Shown: piece by piece, positions 35,534 to 46,501 of the stretch
How positions within the stretch are numbered: position 1 is the first letter of the stretch
How the letters are laid out: every line of letters starts with the position of its first letter
Assembly: GCA_963843275.1 (NCBI GenBank)
Contig: CAWJJM010000012.1
Coordinates: forward strand, 620,001-684,000
Reading direction: 5' to 3'
Length of the DNA stretch: 64,000 nt
DNA from: CAWJJM01 sp963843275
GTDB lineage: Bacteria > Acidobacteriota > Thermoanaerobaculia > Multivoradales > JBCCEF01
Made by a program: the position numbers and the translations under genes
The notes under the pieces: model-generated
What the model was told of the DNA's origin: nothing
What the model saw: only the letters and a program-made list of their open reading frames with translations
Database searches by the model: none

Positions 35534-36565
35534 ATGTCCGCCGGCTCCCCACCGCCGTCCGGAGCGGAGTCGCTCGAGGAGCGGGTCCGGGCCGGCACCG
35601 ATCCGGCGCTCTCCCTGCTGGCGGCGCGCGGCCTGCTGCCGATCGAGCCCGACCGCTTGATCCCCCTGCAGGTGCGGTTCGCTCGGGGCGACGGCGAGCT
35701 CGCGGCCGCCGCCCGCGAGGCTCTCGGCGGGCTCGAGGCGCGCCGGGTGGTCGCCTACGTGGCGCGCGGTGCGGGCGCGGCGGAGCTCGCCTGGTTCGCC
35801 GGGGCCAGCCGCGACGACGAGGTGATCGAGGCGGTGCTGCGGCGCCGCGACGTCCCCCGCCAGCTGCTCGTCGAGCTGGCGGGGCGCCTCTCCCCGCGGC
35901 TGCAGGAGGTGCTGATCCAGCGCCAGGACGCCCTGGTGGAGGAGCCGGCGATCGCCGACGCGCTGGAGGCGAACCCGCAGCTCGGCCCGGTGGTGCGTCG
36001 CCGGCTCGCCGAGTACCGAGAGCACCTGCTGCGCCCGGAGGGCGCGGTGGAGGAGCCGCCGCCGGAGGCGGAAGGGGAGGCGAGCGACGAGGAGGTGCGG
36101 CGCGCCCTCGCGGAGGTGGGGGCGGTGGAGGGCGAGGGCGAGCAGGAGCCGCACACCGGCCTCACCGAGGTCCAGGTGCGGAATTTGCCGGTCCCGGTGC
36201 GCCGGCGGCTGGCCCGCGGTGCGCCGCGCACCCTGCGCGCCCTGCTGGTGCGCGACCCGAACCCGATCGTGGCGCGCACGGTGCTCACCGGCAACACCCT
36301 CTCCGACCAGGAGATCGAGCAGGTCGCCTCCAGCCGGGCCGTCCACGAGGACGTGCTGTCGGAGATCTCCCGCCATCGGGAGTGGGTGGTGCGCTACCCG
36401 ATCCTGCTGGCACTGGCGCGCAACCCCAAGACGCCCCTGGGGGTGTCGATCAAGCTGATCCCACGCCTCGCGGTCCGCGACCTGCGGTTTCTTTCGAAGG
36501 ACCGCAACGTCCCCGACGCGGTGCGGACCACCGCGCAGCGTTTGTATAGAATCAAAAGGTTGTAG
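35534..36565 (+). CDS. LRV/HEAT-like repeat protein 2
   Basis: A 343-residue paralogue of the gene at 33805. It starts 8 nt after the RodZ-like gene. Two stretches of HEAT/LRV-like helices are separated by an acidic linker (PPPEAEGEASDEEVRRALAE, about residues 176-196). The first includes ARRVVAYVARGAGAAELAWF and VPRQLLVELAGRLSPRLQEV. The second ends with VRYPILLALARNPKTPLGVS and DLRFLSKDRNVPDAVRTTAQ, the part most similar to its paralogue. No enzyme motif or signal peptide is visible, so a cytosolic binding or scaffold role is likely. The end of the gene contains a TAGAAT at 36547-36552, a possible promoter for the next gene. Confidence 0.7.
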   Translation: MSAGSPPPSGAESLEERVRAGTDPALSLLAARGLLPIEPDRLIPLQVRFARGDGELAAAAREALGGLEARRVVAYVARGAGAAELAWFAGASRDDEVIEAVLRRRDVPRQLLVELAGRLSPRLQEVLIQRQDALVEEPAIADALEANPQLGPVVRRRLAEYREHLLRPEGAVEEPPPEAEGEASDEEVRRALAEVGAVEGEGEQEPHTGLTEVQVRNLPVPVRRRLARGAPRTLRALLVRDPNPIVARTVLTGNTLSDQEIEQVASSRAVHEDVLSEISRHREWVVRYPILLALARNPKTPLGVSIKLIPRLAVRDLRFLSKDRNVPDAVRTTAQRLYRIKRL

Positions 36566-36574
36566 CCGCTCGAG

Positions 36575-37222
36575 ATGACGACGGATTACTACGCCGTCCT
36601 CGGGGTGCCCCGGCACGCGGGGACCGCCGAGGTGCGCCGGCGGTTCCGCGAGTTGGCCCGCCAGCGCCACCCCGACCGGTTCCGGGGCGAGGAGAAGGCT
36701 CGGGCGGAGCGCGAGTTCCAGGCGCTGACCGAGGCCTTCAACGTCCTCGCCGATGCGGAGCGCCGCCGCCTGCACGACCGGGAGCTGAGCGGGGACCGTC
36801 CGGCGCCCGGGGGGGGTGGCGGGATCGATCCGCGGGAGGTGGCGCGCGCCTACCTGGGACGGGGTGTCCGCGCCTACCGCGAGAAGCGCTACGCCGAGGC
36901 GGCGGAGAGCTTCGAGCAGGCGACGCGGGCGACCCCGGAGGACGCACGCGCCTGGTACTACCTGGCGCTGGCGGCCAGTCACGGCAAGCGCCGCGACGCC
37001 ACCGGCGCGATCGAACGCGCGTGCAAGCTGGAGCCGATGAACGTGCCGTACCTGCGGGCGGCGGGACGTATCCTGGCGGGCGCCGGCGATCTGGAAGCCG
37101 CCGAGCACTACTACAATGAGGCACTCAAGTGGTCGGCCGAGGATCCCGCCATCCGGCAGGAGCTCGAGGCGCTGCGCAGCGGCTCCCGGAAGGGCCGCTT
37201 CGGTTTCTTCGGAAGAACGTGA
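36575..37222 (+). CDS. J-domain and TPR protein
   Basis: A 215-residue co-chaperone-like protein. Residues 1-70 form a J domain: DYYAVLGVPRHAGTAEVRRR, then HPD at residues 32-34, and AFNVLADAERRRLHDREL. After a glycine linker (PGGGGGIDP), about four TPR-like helices follow (RGVRAYREKRYAEAAESFEQ; HYYNEALKWSAEDPAIRQEL). The J domain would stimulate DnaK, and the TPRs would bind clients; there is no zinc-finger or C-terminal DnaJ domain. It lies 9 nt after the LRV-like gene and 4 nt before the phosphatase, consistent with one operon. Confidence 0.88.
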   Translation: MTTDYYAVLGVPRHAGTAEVRRRFRELARQRHPDRFRGEEKARAEREFQALTEAFNVLADAERRRLHDRELSGDRPAPGGGGGIDPREVARAYLGRGVRAYREKRYAEAAESFEQATRATPEDARAWYYLALAASHGKRRDATGAIERACKLEPMNVPYLRAAGRILAGAGDLEAAEHYYNEALKWSAEDPAIRQELEALRSGSRKGRFGFFGRT

Positions 37223-37226
37223 GCGG

Positions 37227-38021
37227 ATGAGGGTCGAGATCGAGTCCTGGGGCGTGAGCGACGTGGGGCGGGCACGCACCCACAACGAGGATTGCTTCGA
37301 GATCGACACGGAGCGCCGGCTCTTCCTCGTCGCCGACGGCATGGGGGGGCACCGCTTCGGCGAGGTCGCCGCCCAGGTCGCGGTGACCGCGATCCGCGAC
37401 TTCGTCGCGCACACCCAGGACTCCGAGTCGACCTGGCCCTTCGTCCTCGACACCCGGCTGCAACGGCACTCGAACCTGTTGAAGAACGCGGTCCGCGTCG
37501 CCCACGGCAAGGTGCTGGCGGCGATCCGCGAGGACCGACGCCTCTACGGGATGGGAACCACCGTGGTCGCCCTCTACCTCGACGGCGAGGTGGCGGCGCT
37601 GGCCCACGTCGGGGACAGCCGTGCCTACCGGCTGCGCGACGACGCCTTCGAGCTGCTGACGCAGGACCACACCTGGGTCAACGAGCAGGTGGTGGCGGGG
37701 TTCCTCTCCGAGGCCCAGGCGCGGGCGCACCCGCTGAAGAACGTCGTCACCCGGGCCCTGGGCGGGGAGCGCGACGTGGCGGTGGACGTGCGCGAGCTGG
37801 AGGTGGCGCCGGGGGACCTCTACCTGCTGTGCTCCGACGGCCTGACCACCATGCTGTCGGACCCCCAGATCGCCGCCCTCGTCCGCGAGGGCGGCTCGGT
37901 GCGGCAGGTCTGCGAGCGACTGGTCGCCGGCGCCAACGCCAGCGGCGGCCACGACAACGTCACCGTCGTCGCCCTGGGGATCCGGGGCGACGACGACGAC
38001 CGGTCGGCGCCGCTTCAGTAG
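37227..38021 (+). CDS. PP2C-type serine/threonine phosphatase
   Basis: A 264-residue PPM/PP2C phosphatase, manganese-dependent. Metal and catalytic motifs are in order: RTHNEDCFEID with the first Asp/Glu, FLVADGMGGH with the DG pair, GMGTTVVALY, HVGDSRAYRLRD, and GGHDNVTVVAL near the C-terminus. The domain is stand-alone with no membrane segment. The ATG at 37227 was preferred to an upstream in-frame start at 37116, which would lie within the TPR gene. Its 3' end overlaps the convergent VWFA gene by 7 nt. A cognate Ser/Thr kinase is not seen in the window. Confidence 0.93.
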   Translation: MRVEIESWGVSDVGRARTHNEDCFEIDTERRLFLVADGMGGHRFGEVAAQVAVTAIRDFVAHTQDSESTWPFVLDTRLQRHSNLLKNAVRVAHGKVLAAIREDRRLYGMGTTVVALYLDGEVAALAHVGDSRAYRLRDDAFELLTQDHTWVNEQVVAGFLSEAQARAHPLKNVVTRALGGERDVAVDVRELEVAPGDLYLLCSDGLTTMLSDPQIAALVREGGSVRQVCERLVAGANASGGHDNVTVVALGIRGDDDDRSAPLQ

Positions 38022-39119
38022 CTGTAGCCGCGGCGTGCCCGCACCCGGAAGTTCGGGTTCTTGGCCTCCACCTCGACCCGCTGGTACCCCGAGGCGTCCC
38101 GCGGATGCGGCGACCGGTAGCTCAGCAGGTAGTACCCCGTCGAGTCCTGCGCGATCTGCTCGAGCGGCGTCGTGTAGCTGGTGAAGAACGGGTAGTAGCG
38201 GCCGCCGGTGTCGCTGGCGAGCTGCGACAGGGCGTCCTCGAGCGGGTGCTCCACGCTCTGCGGCGTGACGTCGACGGTGTAGATGGCGACGTTGGCGTCG
38301 TTGAGGGCGTGGATCATGTCGGGGTAGAAGCGGGTGTCCGCTTCGATACTGGCCGAAGGTGTTGATGTCCCCGAAGCCGAGGCCGAAGTAGATCAGGTTC
38401 TTGCGACCCCGCTCGTCCTTGACCGCGTCGGCCACCATCTCCAGCGCGTCGTAGACCCGCGGCGTCTGGCGGCTGAGCTCCTTGCCGACGGGGAGCTGGG
38501 CGGCGATCGACGGCCCCTCGTCCTGCTTCTGGCGCGACGGCCAGCTGCCCGGACCCGCGCCCGCCGGAGGCGGCGCGGTCGATGGCCGCGGCGATGGCAC
38601 CCCGGTCGTGGGTGAAGTCCTGTGGAGCTGCAGGCTGCGGTCGTAGCTGAACACCGCCACCCAGTCCGCCGGCGCGAGCGTGCGCACCCACTGCTTGGCG
38701 TCGCGACCGGCGCGGAGCTGCTCGCGGGTCAGCGGCAGGTCGCCGGTCTGGTACTTGCGGACGTCGTCGAAGAAGAGGATGAAGTAGCGGTCCTCGGGGG
38801 CGCGGTCGACCGCCACCCCCTTGGCCTCCAGCGCGGCGGCCGACTCCTGCGGCCGCTGGAGCTGTAGAAGGTGACGTCCTGGACCTGCTGCGGGGTACCG
38901 TTCTCGCGCACCAAGAAGTCGTTCGGACCGAGCCCGACGATGACGTTGCCCTGTCGGTCCGTCACCAGCACGTCGAGCAGCACCTCCGTCACGTCGACCT
39001 GCTCGCCGAACTGGGCGGAGGTCTGCGGCGTCTCCTCCGGCGTCTGCACGGCCGCGGCGGCGGCCGTCCCGGCAGCGGCGGCCAGCGCCAGCGCAGACAA
39101 CGAGCATTCTGCGGATCAT
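38015..39119 (-). pseudogene. VWFA-related (TIGR03436-type) protein, multiply frameshifted
   Basis: Translations of three frames together give one secreted VWFA-related protein of the type first described in Acidobacteria. The order is ATG 39119 with a ribosome site (GGGAG), signal peptide (LALAAAAGTAAAAA), then DVTEVLLDVLVTDRQGNVIV and NDFLVRENGTPQQVQDVTFY. A VWA-like core follows with RYFILFFDDVRKYQTGDLPL, LAPADWVAVFSYDRSL and GRKNLIYFGLGFGDINTFGQ. The end is YYLLSYRSPHPRDASGYQRV and VRARRGYSY. At least five frame changes (near 39100, 38865, 38625, 38565 and 38340) are needed. All domain parts are present with no large deletion, so recent decay or sequencing error is likely. Confidence 0.75.
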
Positions 39120-39295
39120 CTCACTCTCCCTTGGTCTCTTGGATTGCATGGTTCCGGGAGTCGAAAGGAGCAAGGGCCGGGCCAGGGCGCGCGGCCGGCC
39201 GCCCCCCGGGGCGTCACGGCGGGAACCGCGGCGCCCGGGCAGTCCCCGTGGGGGACCGCCGGTGTCCTCCGGCGGGGACGCCGTGGCGGATCGAT

Positions 39296-41506
39296 TCAGG
39301 TGGCGACCGGTGCGCCGCGGTCCGCGGGAGCGGGGCGGCCGCCCGCTTCGCCGATCATCCCGAACCGGGCGTAGAAGCCGCCCTCCTCGGCCGTCCGGCG
39401 CAATGCCTCGGACGGGGCGGTAGCGCTCGCCCACGGCGCTGGCGAACCGCTCCAGGGTCTCGAGGGCCCAGCCCAGGCCCTGCTGATCGGCCCAGCGGCA
39501 CGGGCCGCCGCGGAAGGGCGGGAACCCGGTGCCGAAGATCATCGCCAGGTCGAGCTCGCCGGCGGTCGCCACCACCTCCTCCTCGAGGCAGCGGGCGGCC
39601 TCGTCGATCATCGCGCAGCACCATCCGCTCCTCGAGGTAGCGCGGGTCCGGGTCCTCGATCGCGGGGCTCGAGGCCGAGCAGCTCGTAGACCGCCGGGTC
39701 CGGCGCGCCGCGCTCGCCGTCGTCCCAGCGGTAGACGCCGCGGCCGTTCTTCTTGCCGAGGTAGCCGGCCGCCGGCAGCTCGCGGTGCCACGACGGCAGC
39801 GGCAGCCGGTCGCCGTACGCTTCGTGCAGCACGCCGGCCACCTCCTGGGCGATGTCGATGCCCACCTCGTCGCCGAGGGCCACCGGGCCCATCGGCATGC
39901 CCCAGCGCCTCCATCGCCCGGTCCACGTCCTCGACCCGATAGCCCTCGTCGAGCAGCCAGAGCGCCTCGACCGAGTAGAAGGTCGAGCAGCCGGTTGACC
40001 AGGAAGCCGGGGGTCTGTCGGACCCGCACCGGGGTCTTGCCGAGCTTGCGGGCGAGCTCGAAGACCGTGTTGATCGCCGCCGGGCCCGAGCGCTCGCCGA
40101 CCACCACCTCGACCAGCGGCATCTTGTGGACCGGGTTGAAGAAGTGCATCCCGACCACCCGCTCCGGGTGCGGCGTGCGCTCGCCGATGGCGTCGACGGA
40201 CAACGACGAGGTGTTGCTGGCGAGGACGGTGTCGGCGGAGACGTGCTCGGCGACCTCGGCGAAGACGGCCTGCTTGACCGGCAGCTTCTCGACCACCGCC
40301 TCGATCACCAGGTCGACGCGGCCGAAGGCGGCGTAGTCGAGGGTCGGCTGCAGCAGCGCCATCTTGCGCGCGCGCCTCCGGCTCGCTCAGCCGCTGCTTC
40401 TTCTGCAGCTTGGCGAACAGCGCCGCGGCGTGCGCCATGCCGTGCGCCAGCGGCTCGGGACGGATGTCCTTCATCACCACCGGAACGCCGGCCTCGTGGG
40501 CGAGGAGCTGCGCGATCCCGCCCCCCATGGTGCCGGCGCCGAGGACCGCGGCCTCGTGCACCGGCCGCGCCTCGCCGCCGCTGGCGCCGACGAGCTTCTT
40601 GGCGCCCTCGGTGAGCTTGAAGACGTGCAGGAGCGACTTCGAGACGCCGGACGTGGCGAGCTCGCCGAAGGCGCGCGACTCGGCGGCGAAGCCGGCCGCC
40701 GGCCCCTCCTCCAGCCCGGTCCGCACGACCTCCAGGGCGGCCAGCGGCGCCGGGTACTTGCCGTGCGTGCGCTCCAGCGTCTTCTTGCGCGCCTGGTCGA
40801 AGACGAGCTTGCGGCCCAGCGGGTTCTTCTCCAGCAGCAGCTCTTTGAGGTCGAAGCCGCCGCCGCCCTGCCACAGCGACCGGGTGCGCCCGCGGTGCGC
40901 CTGCGCGAAGTCGCGCACGTGGTGGAGGAAGCCGGCCGCCGGCAGCAGGGCGTCGGCGAAGCCCTGGCGCAGCGCCCGCTTGCGCCGAGGACGTGCTCCC
41001 GCCGAGGATCCAGTCGAGGGCGTCGGGCAGCGCCAGCAGCCGCGGCAGCCGGGTGCTGCCGCCCCAGGCCGGCAGGATGCCCAGGCGGACCTCCGGCAGG
41101 CCGATGCGCACCTCGGGCCGGTCGGCCACCAGGCGGTAGGTCGAGGCCAGGGCGAGCTCGGTGCCGCCGCCGAGGCAGGGACCGTCGATCGCGGCCACGG
41201 TGGGGAAGGGAGCTCCGACCAGTCGGCGAAGATGCGCTGGCCGGCGCGCGAGCCCTCGGTCGGCCGCGGCGGGGTCGGTGAGGTTCTGCGATCAGGGCCA
41301 CGTCGGCGCCGGCGACGAAGCCGCGCGGCTTGCCGGAGAGCAGCACCAGGCACTCGATGTCGTGGCGTTCGGCGAGCTCGGCCGACGACCTCGCCGAGCT
41401 CGCGCAGGACCGCTTCGTCGAAGACGTTGAGCTTGCGGCCCGGGGCGTCGAAGACCAGGGTGGCCAACCCGTCCGAGCCGGCCGTCAGGCGGAATGCGGA
41501 AGACAC
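39296..41506 (-). pseudogene. FadJ/FadB-type enoyl-CoA hydratase/3-hydroxyacyl-CoA dehydrogenase, multiply frameshifted
   Basis: The pieces reconstruct a complete fatty-oxidation alpha subunit of about 730 residues. The GTG start (41506) has a GGAG site. The crotonase part includes LLSGKPRGFVAGADVALI and IDGPCLGGGTELALAS. The dehydrogenase part has AAVLGAGTMGGGIAQLLAHE (NAD site), ASNTSSLSVDAIGERTPHPE and RVVGMHFFNPVHKMPLVEVV, then TPGFLVNRLL. The second C-terminal domain has EVGIDIAQEVAGVLHEAYGD and MIFGTGFPPFRGGPCRWAD. About nine frame changes are needed between 41400 and 39400. The stop is at 39296. Gene order with the acyl-CoA synthetase (27 nt upstream) fits a fatty-acid operon. Confidence 0.8.
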
Positions 41507-41533
41507 GGGGATTCTCCTTCGCTCGCGGATCCG

Positions 41534-43332
<1,799 letters not shown>

Positions 43333-43460
43333 GACGCAGCGCCTCCCTCCGGGGTTGCTGGGAGCCGAGTCTATCGCACCGGCGTGCCGTGCCGCGGCGC
43401 GGGTTTCGACGCTCTGCGGCATGGCGGGCGGAGCCCGGAAAAGGGCCGTCCGGCGGGTGG

Positions 43461-45098
43461 TCAGGGGGCGCTGACGACCAGCGCGCCGGCCGCGGGCAAC
43501 CGCTCGAGGGAGGTTTCCTCGCCCGCCGGCCAGCGCACCCGCAGCCGCCGCGGCCGGGCCCTTCCGAGCCCGAAGGTGACGACCGGCTCGCTGGCCGACA
43601 GGTAGGAGCCGCTGGGGTCGAGGCGGCGGACCAGCCGGTGCCCGTCGTCGCGTTCGAGCTCGATCCGGACGCCGATCCCGGCGCGGTTGTCGGCGCCGCC
43701 GCGCAGGGTGACCCGCAGCGACCTGCCGCCGGCGGTGTCGTTGCGCAGGATCGCCGGCGGGCCGCCGTTCTGCGACAGCACCAGGTCGAGATCGCCGTCG
43801 CCGTCGAGGTCTCCCGCCGCCAGCCCGCGGCCCACCCAGCGCCCGGCCACCGCGCCGGGGACGGGGGCGAAGCGGCCGCCCCCGAGGTTGCGGAACACCT
43901 GCAGCGGTTGCTTCCAGGTCTCGGCGCCGGCGCTGTCCCCCTCGATGCCGGGCTCGATGTGGCCGTTCGCCACCACCAGGTCGAGCCGTCCGTCGAGGTC
44001 GAGGTCGACCGCGAGGACACCGAAGCCGAGCGGCAGGTGGGTCGCCAGCCCGACGCCGGACTCCGCCGCCACGTCGCGGAAGCCGCCGGGCTCGGCGCGG
44101 AAGATGCCGGCAGACTCCCGCGCGAAGTTGGCGACCACCAGGTCCTCGCGGCCGTCGCCGTCGAGGTCGCCGGCGGCGATCCCCATGCCGCCGCGGGCGA
44201 CCCCCGACGCGCCCAGCGCGAAGCCGCTCGCGGCGGCGTCCTCGCGGAACCCGTCCGGCGTCGCCAGGAAGAGCTGGTTGACGGTGGTGTCGTCGGCCAG
44301 CGCCACATCGAGGCGGTCGTCGCCGTCGGCGTCGAGCAGGGCGATGCCCAGGGCCTTGCCGGGGGCGGCGGCGAAGGCGGAGCCGGCGGTGCGGTCGGCG
44401 AGGCCGCCGTCGCCGGTGAGCAGCAGCCGGCTGGGCACCGGCGGGTAGGCCTCCGGGGTGCAGTAGACGCGCCGGCCGGCGAGCGTGCAGGGGCGGTCGG
44501 CGCCCGGGCTCCAGGCGACGTAGCGGGCGATCACGGCGTCGAGACGGCCGCGGCGGTCGCCGTCGAAGAAAGCGGCGCTGGTGGAGAACCCCGGAGGCGG
44601 CGGGTCGAAGGCGGCGGCGCCGGCGGCGGCGAAGCGCAGGTCGCCGCGGCCGAGCCACAGCTCGTCGCCGTCGAGGCCCGTCACCAGGAGATCGAGGTGC
44701 CCGTCGCCGTCCCAGTCCGCCACCGTCAGCCCCATGGCGTGGCGGCGGGAGGCGACCGCGCCGGGGACCTCCGCGAAGCGAAGCCCGCCGAGGTTGTGCC
44801 ACAGCGAGACGCCACCCCCCGCTCCGTCGATCGGGCCGAGGTCGGCGAAGGCGATCTCCGGCAGGCCGTCGCCGTCGGCGTCGAACACCGCCACGCCGGA
44901 GCCCATCGTCTCCGGCAGACGGCGGGCGGGCGAGCGCCCGGCGTCGTGGACGAAGGTGATGCCGCTCGCCGCCGTCGCGTCGGCGAGCGCGATGAGCGCC
45001 GTTTCCGCCGGGGCGGCCGGGGCGGCGGGCGGCGTCCCGCAGGCCGCCAGCAGCGCTGCGCCGGCGGCGGCCGCGCACCCCGCGACGGCCCGCCTCAC
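43461..45098 (-). CDS. FG-GAP repeat / ASPIC-UnbV (CRTAC1-like) lipoprotein
   Basis: A 545-residue secreted protein. The lipobox is in ALLAACGTPPAAP (Cys near residue 20). At least six FG-GAP/VCBS-type calcium loops follow: FDADGDGLPEIAF, DWDGDGHLDLLVTG, LDADGDDRLDVALA, DLDGDGREDLVVAN, DLDLDGRLDLVVANG and DLDGDGDLDLVLSQ. They should form a beta-propeller. The last 100 residues are an ASPIC/UnbV domain (NRAGIGVRIELERDDGHRLV; PRRLRVRWPAGEETSLERLP). The GTG start overlaps the stop of the response-regulator gene, so it is the last gene of a three-gene operon. Ligand and role are unknown. Confidence 0.88.
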   Translation of the reverse strand: MRRAVAGCAAAAGAALLAACGTPPAAPAAPAETALIALADATAASGITFVHDAGRSPARRLPETMGSGVAVFDADGDGLPEIAFADLGPIDGAGGGVSLWHNLGGLRFAEVPGAVASRRHAMGLTVADWDGDGHLDLLVTGLDGDELWLGRGDLRFAAAGAAAFDPPPPGFSTSAAFFDGDRRGRLDAVIARYVAWSPGADRPCTLAGRRVYCTPEAYPPVPSRLLLTGDGGLADRTAGSAFAAAPGKALGIALLDADGDDRLDVALADDTTVNQLFLATPDGFREDAAASGFALGASGVARGGMGIAAGDLDGDGREDLVVANFARESAGIFRAEPGGFRDVAAESGVGLATHLPLGFGVLAVDLDLDGRLDLVVANGHIEPGIEGDSAGAETWKQPLQVFRNLGGGRFAPVPGAVAGRWVGRGLAAGDLDGDGDLDLVLSQNGGPPAILRNDTAGGRSLRVTLRGGADNRAGIGVRIELERDDGHRLVRRLDPSGSYLSASEPVVTFGLGRARPRRLRVRWPAGEETSLERLPAAGALVVSAP

Positions 45099-46501
45099 GC
45101 CTCCTCCCCGGGCGGGCGCCAGTCCATCAGGTCGTGCTTGCGCAGGTAGTAGGCGAGGTTCCGCTCGTCGACGTCGAGCAGGCGCGCGGCGGCCTTGCGG
45201 ACCCCCCCGGCGCGCTCGAGCGCCTCGACCAGGACGGAGCGCTCGGCGGCGAGGAGCCGGGCGCGCAGGCGCAGGTCGGGGATCCTGCCGTCGCCGCCCG
45301 CCGCCGGGCCGGCGGGGCCACCCCCCTCCTCCGGGCGCACGGCGAAGGGCAGGCTGGCGCGCGAGATCCGCGGCCCGCGCTCGAGCAGCACGGCGCGCTC
45401 GAGGACGTTGCGCAGCTCGCGCACGTTCCCGGGCCAGTCGTAGGCCTCGAGCGCCGCCCGGGCCTCCGGCTCGAGCCCCTCGACCGGGCAGCCGAGCCGC
45501 TGGGCGAGCTCGGCGACGAAGGCCTCGGCCAGCGGCTGGATGTCCTCGACGCGGTGGCGCAGCGGCGGCAGCCGGATCGGCACCACCTTGATGCGGTAGA
45601 GCAGGTCGGCGCGGAAGCGGCCCGCGGCCACCTCCGCGTCGAGGTCGACGTTGGTGGCGCACACCAGGCGCACGTCGGCGCGCGTCGGACGGCTCTCCCC
45701 GACCCGTTCGAAGCTGCCGTCCTGGAGCACGCGCAGCAGCTTGGCCTGGGCGATCAGCGGCAGCGAGTTGACCTCGTCGAGCACCAGGGTGCCGCGGTCG
45801 GCGACCCGGAAGCGGCCGTCGCGGTCGCTCGCGGCGCCGGTGAAGGCGCCGCGCTTGTGGCCGAAGAGCTCGGACTCGAACAGCTCGGGCGGGATGGCGG
45901 CGCAATTGACCACCACCAGCGCCTCGGCGGCGCGCGGTGACAGGCGGTGGATGAGGCGCGCCAGCTCCTCCTTGCCGGTCCCCGTCTCCCCCTCGAGCAG
46001 CACGGCGCTGTCGCTGGGCGCCACCCGCTCGACCAGCCGCACGACCTCGCGCCAGGCCGGGGCGTCGCCGATCGGCCGGCGGGCGCCGGCCTCCGCGCCG
46101 CCGCGCAGGAAGGCCAGCTCGCGGCCGCGGGCGGCGCGCTCGAGGGCGCGCTCGAGCGCCACCACCAGGGCGGCCGGCTCGATCGGCTTGGTCAGGTAGT
46201 CGGCGGCGCCGGCGCGCAGGCACTCCACCGCCGAGGCGACGGCGCCGTGCGCGGTCAGCACGATCACCGGCAGCCCCGGGCGGCGCTCGGCGAGGGTGGC
46301 GACCAGCTCGCGGCCGTCGAGGCCGGGCATGCGCAGGTCGGTGAGCACCAGATCGCACCCTTCGAGCAGCTCCTCGTCGAGCGCGGCGTCGCTCGAGGCG
46401 GCGGTGCGGACCTCGAAGCCGCGGCGCTCCAGCAGGGCGGTCAGCGAGTCGCGGACGTAGTCCTCGTCGTCGACCAGCAGGACGGTGGCGACCGGGCTCA
46501 C
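45095..46501 (-). CDS. NtrC-type sigma-54 response regulator
   Basis: A 468-residue regulator. The receiver domain (residues 1-120) has VLLVDDEDYVRDSL and the phosphoacceptor Asp at residue 55 (LVLTDLRMPG). The AAA+ domain has GETGTGKEELARLIHRLS, FGHKRGAFTGAASDRDGRFR with intact GAFTGA, GTLVLDEVNSLPLIAQAKLL, and YDWPGNVRELRNVLERAV. A Fis-like helix-turn-helix ends the protein (GVRKAAARLLDVDERNLAYY). It should activate sigma-54 promoters when phosphorylated by the adjacent kinase. The GTG start at 46501 overlaps the kinase stop by 4 nt. Confidence 0.95.
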   Translation of the reverse strand: MSPVATVLLVDDEDYVRDSLTALLERRGFEVRTAASSDAALDEELLEGCDLVLTDLRMPGLDGRELVATLAERRPGLPVIVLTAHGAVASAVECLRAGAADYLTKPIEPAALVVALERALERAARGRELAFLRGGAEAGARRPIGDAPAWREVVRLVERVAPSDSAVLLEGETGTGKEELARLIHRLSPRAAEALVVVNCAAIPPELFESELFGHKRGAFTGAASDRDGRFRVADRGTLVLDEVNSLPLIAQAKLLRVLQDGSFERVGESRPTRADVRLVCATNVDLDAEVAAGRFRADLLYRIKVVPIRLPPLRHRVEDIQPLAEAFVAELAQRLGCPVEGLEPEARAALEAYDWPGNVRELRNVLERAVLLERGPRISRASLPFAVRPEEGGGPAGPAAGGDGRIPDLRLRARLLAAERSVLVEALERAGGVRKAAARLLDVDERNLAYYLRKHDLMDWRPPGEEA

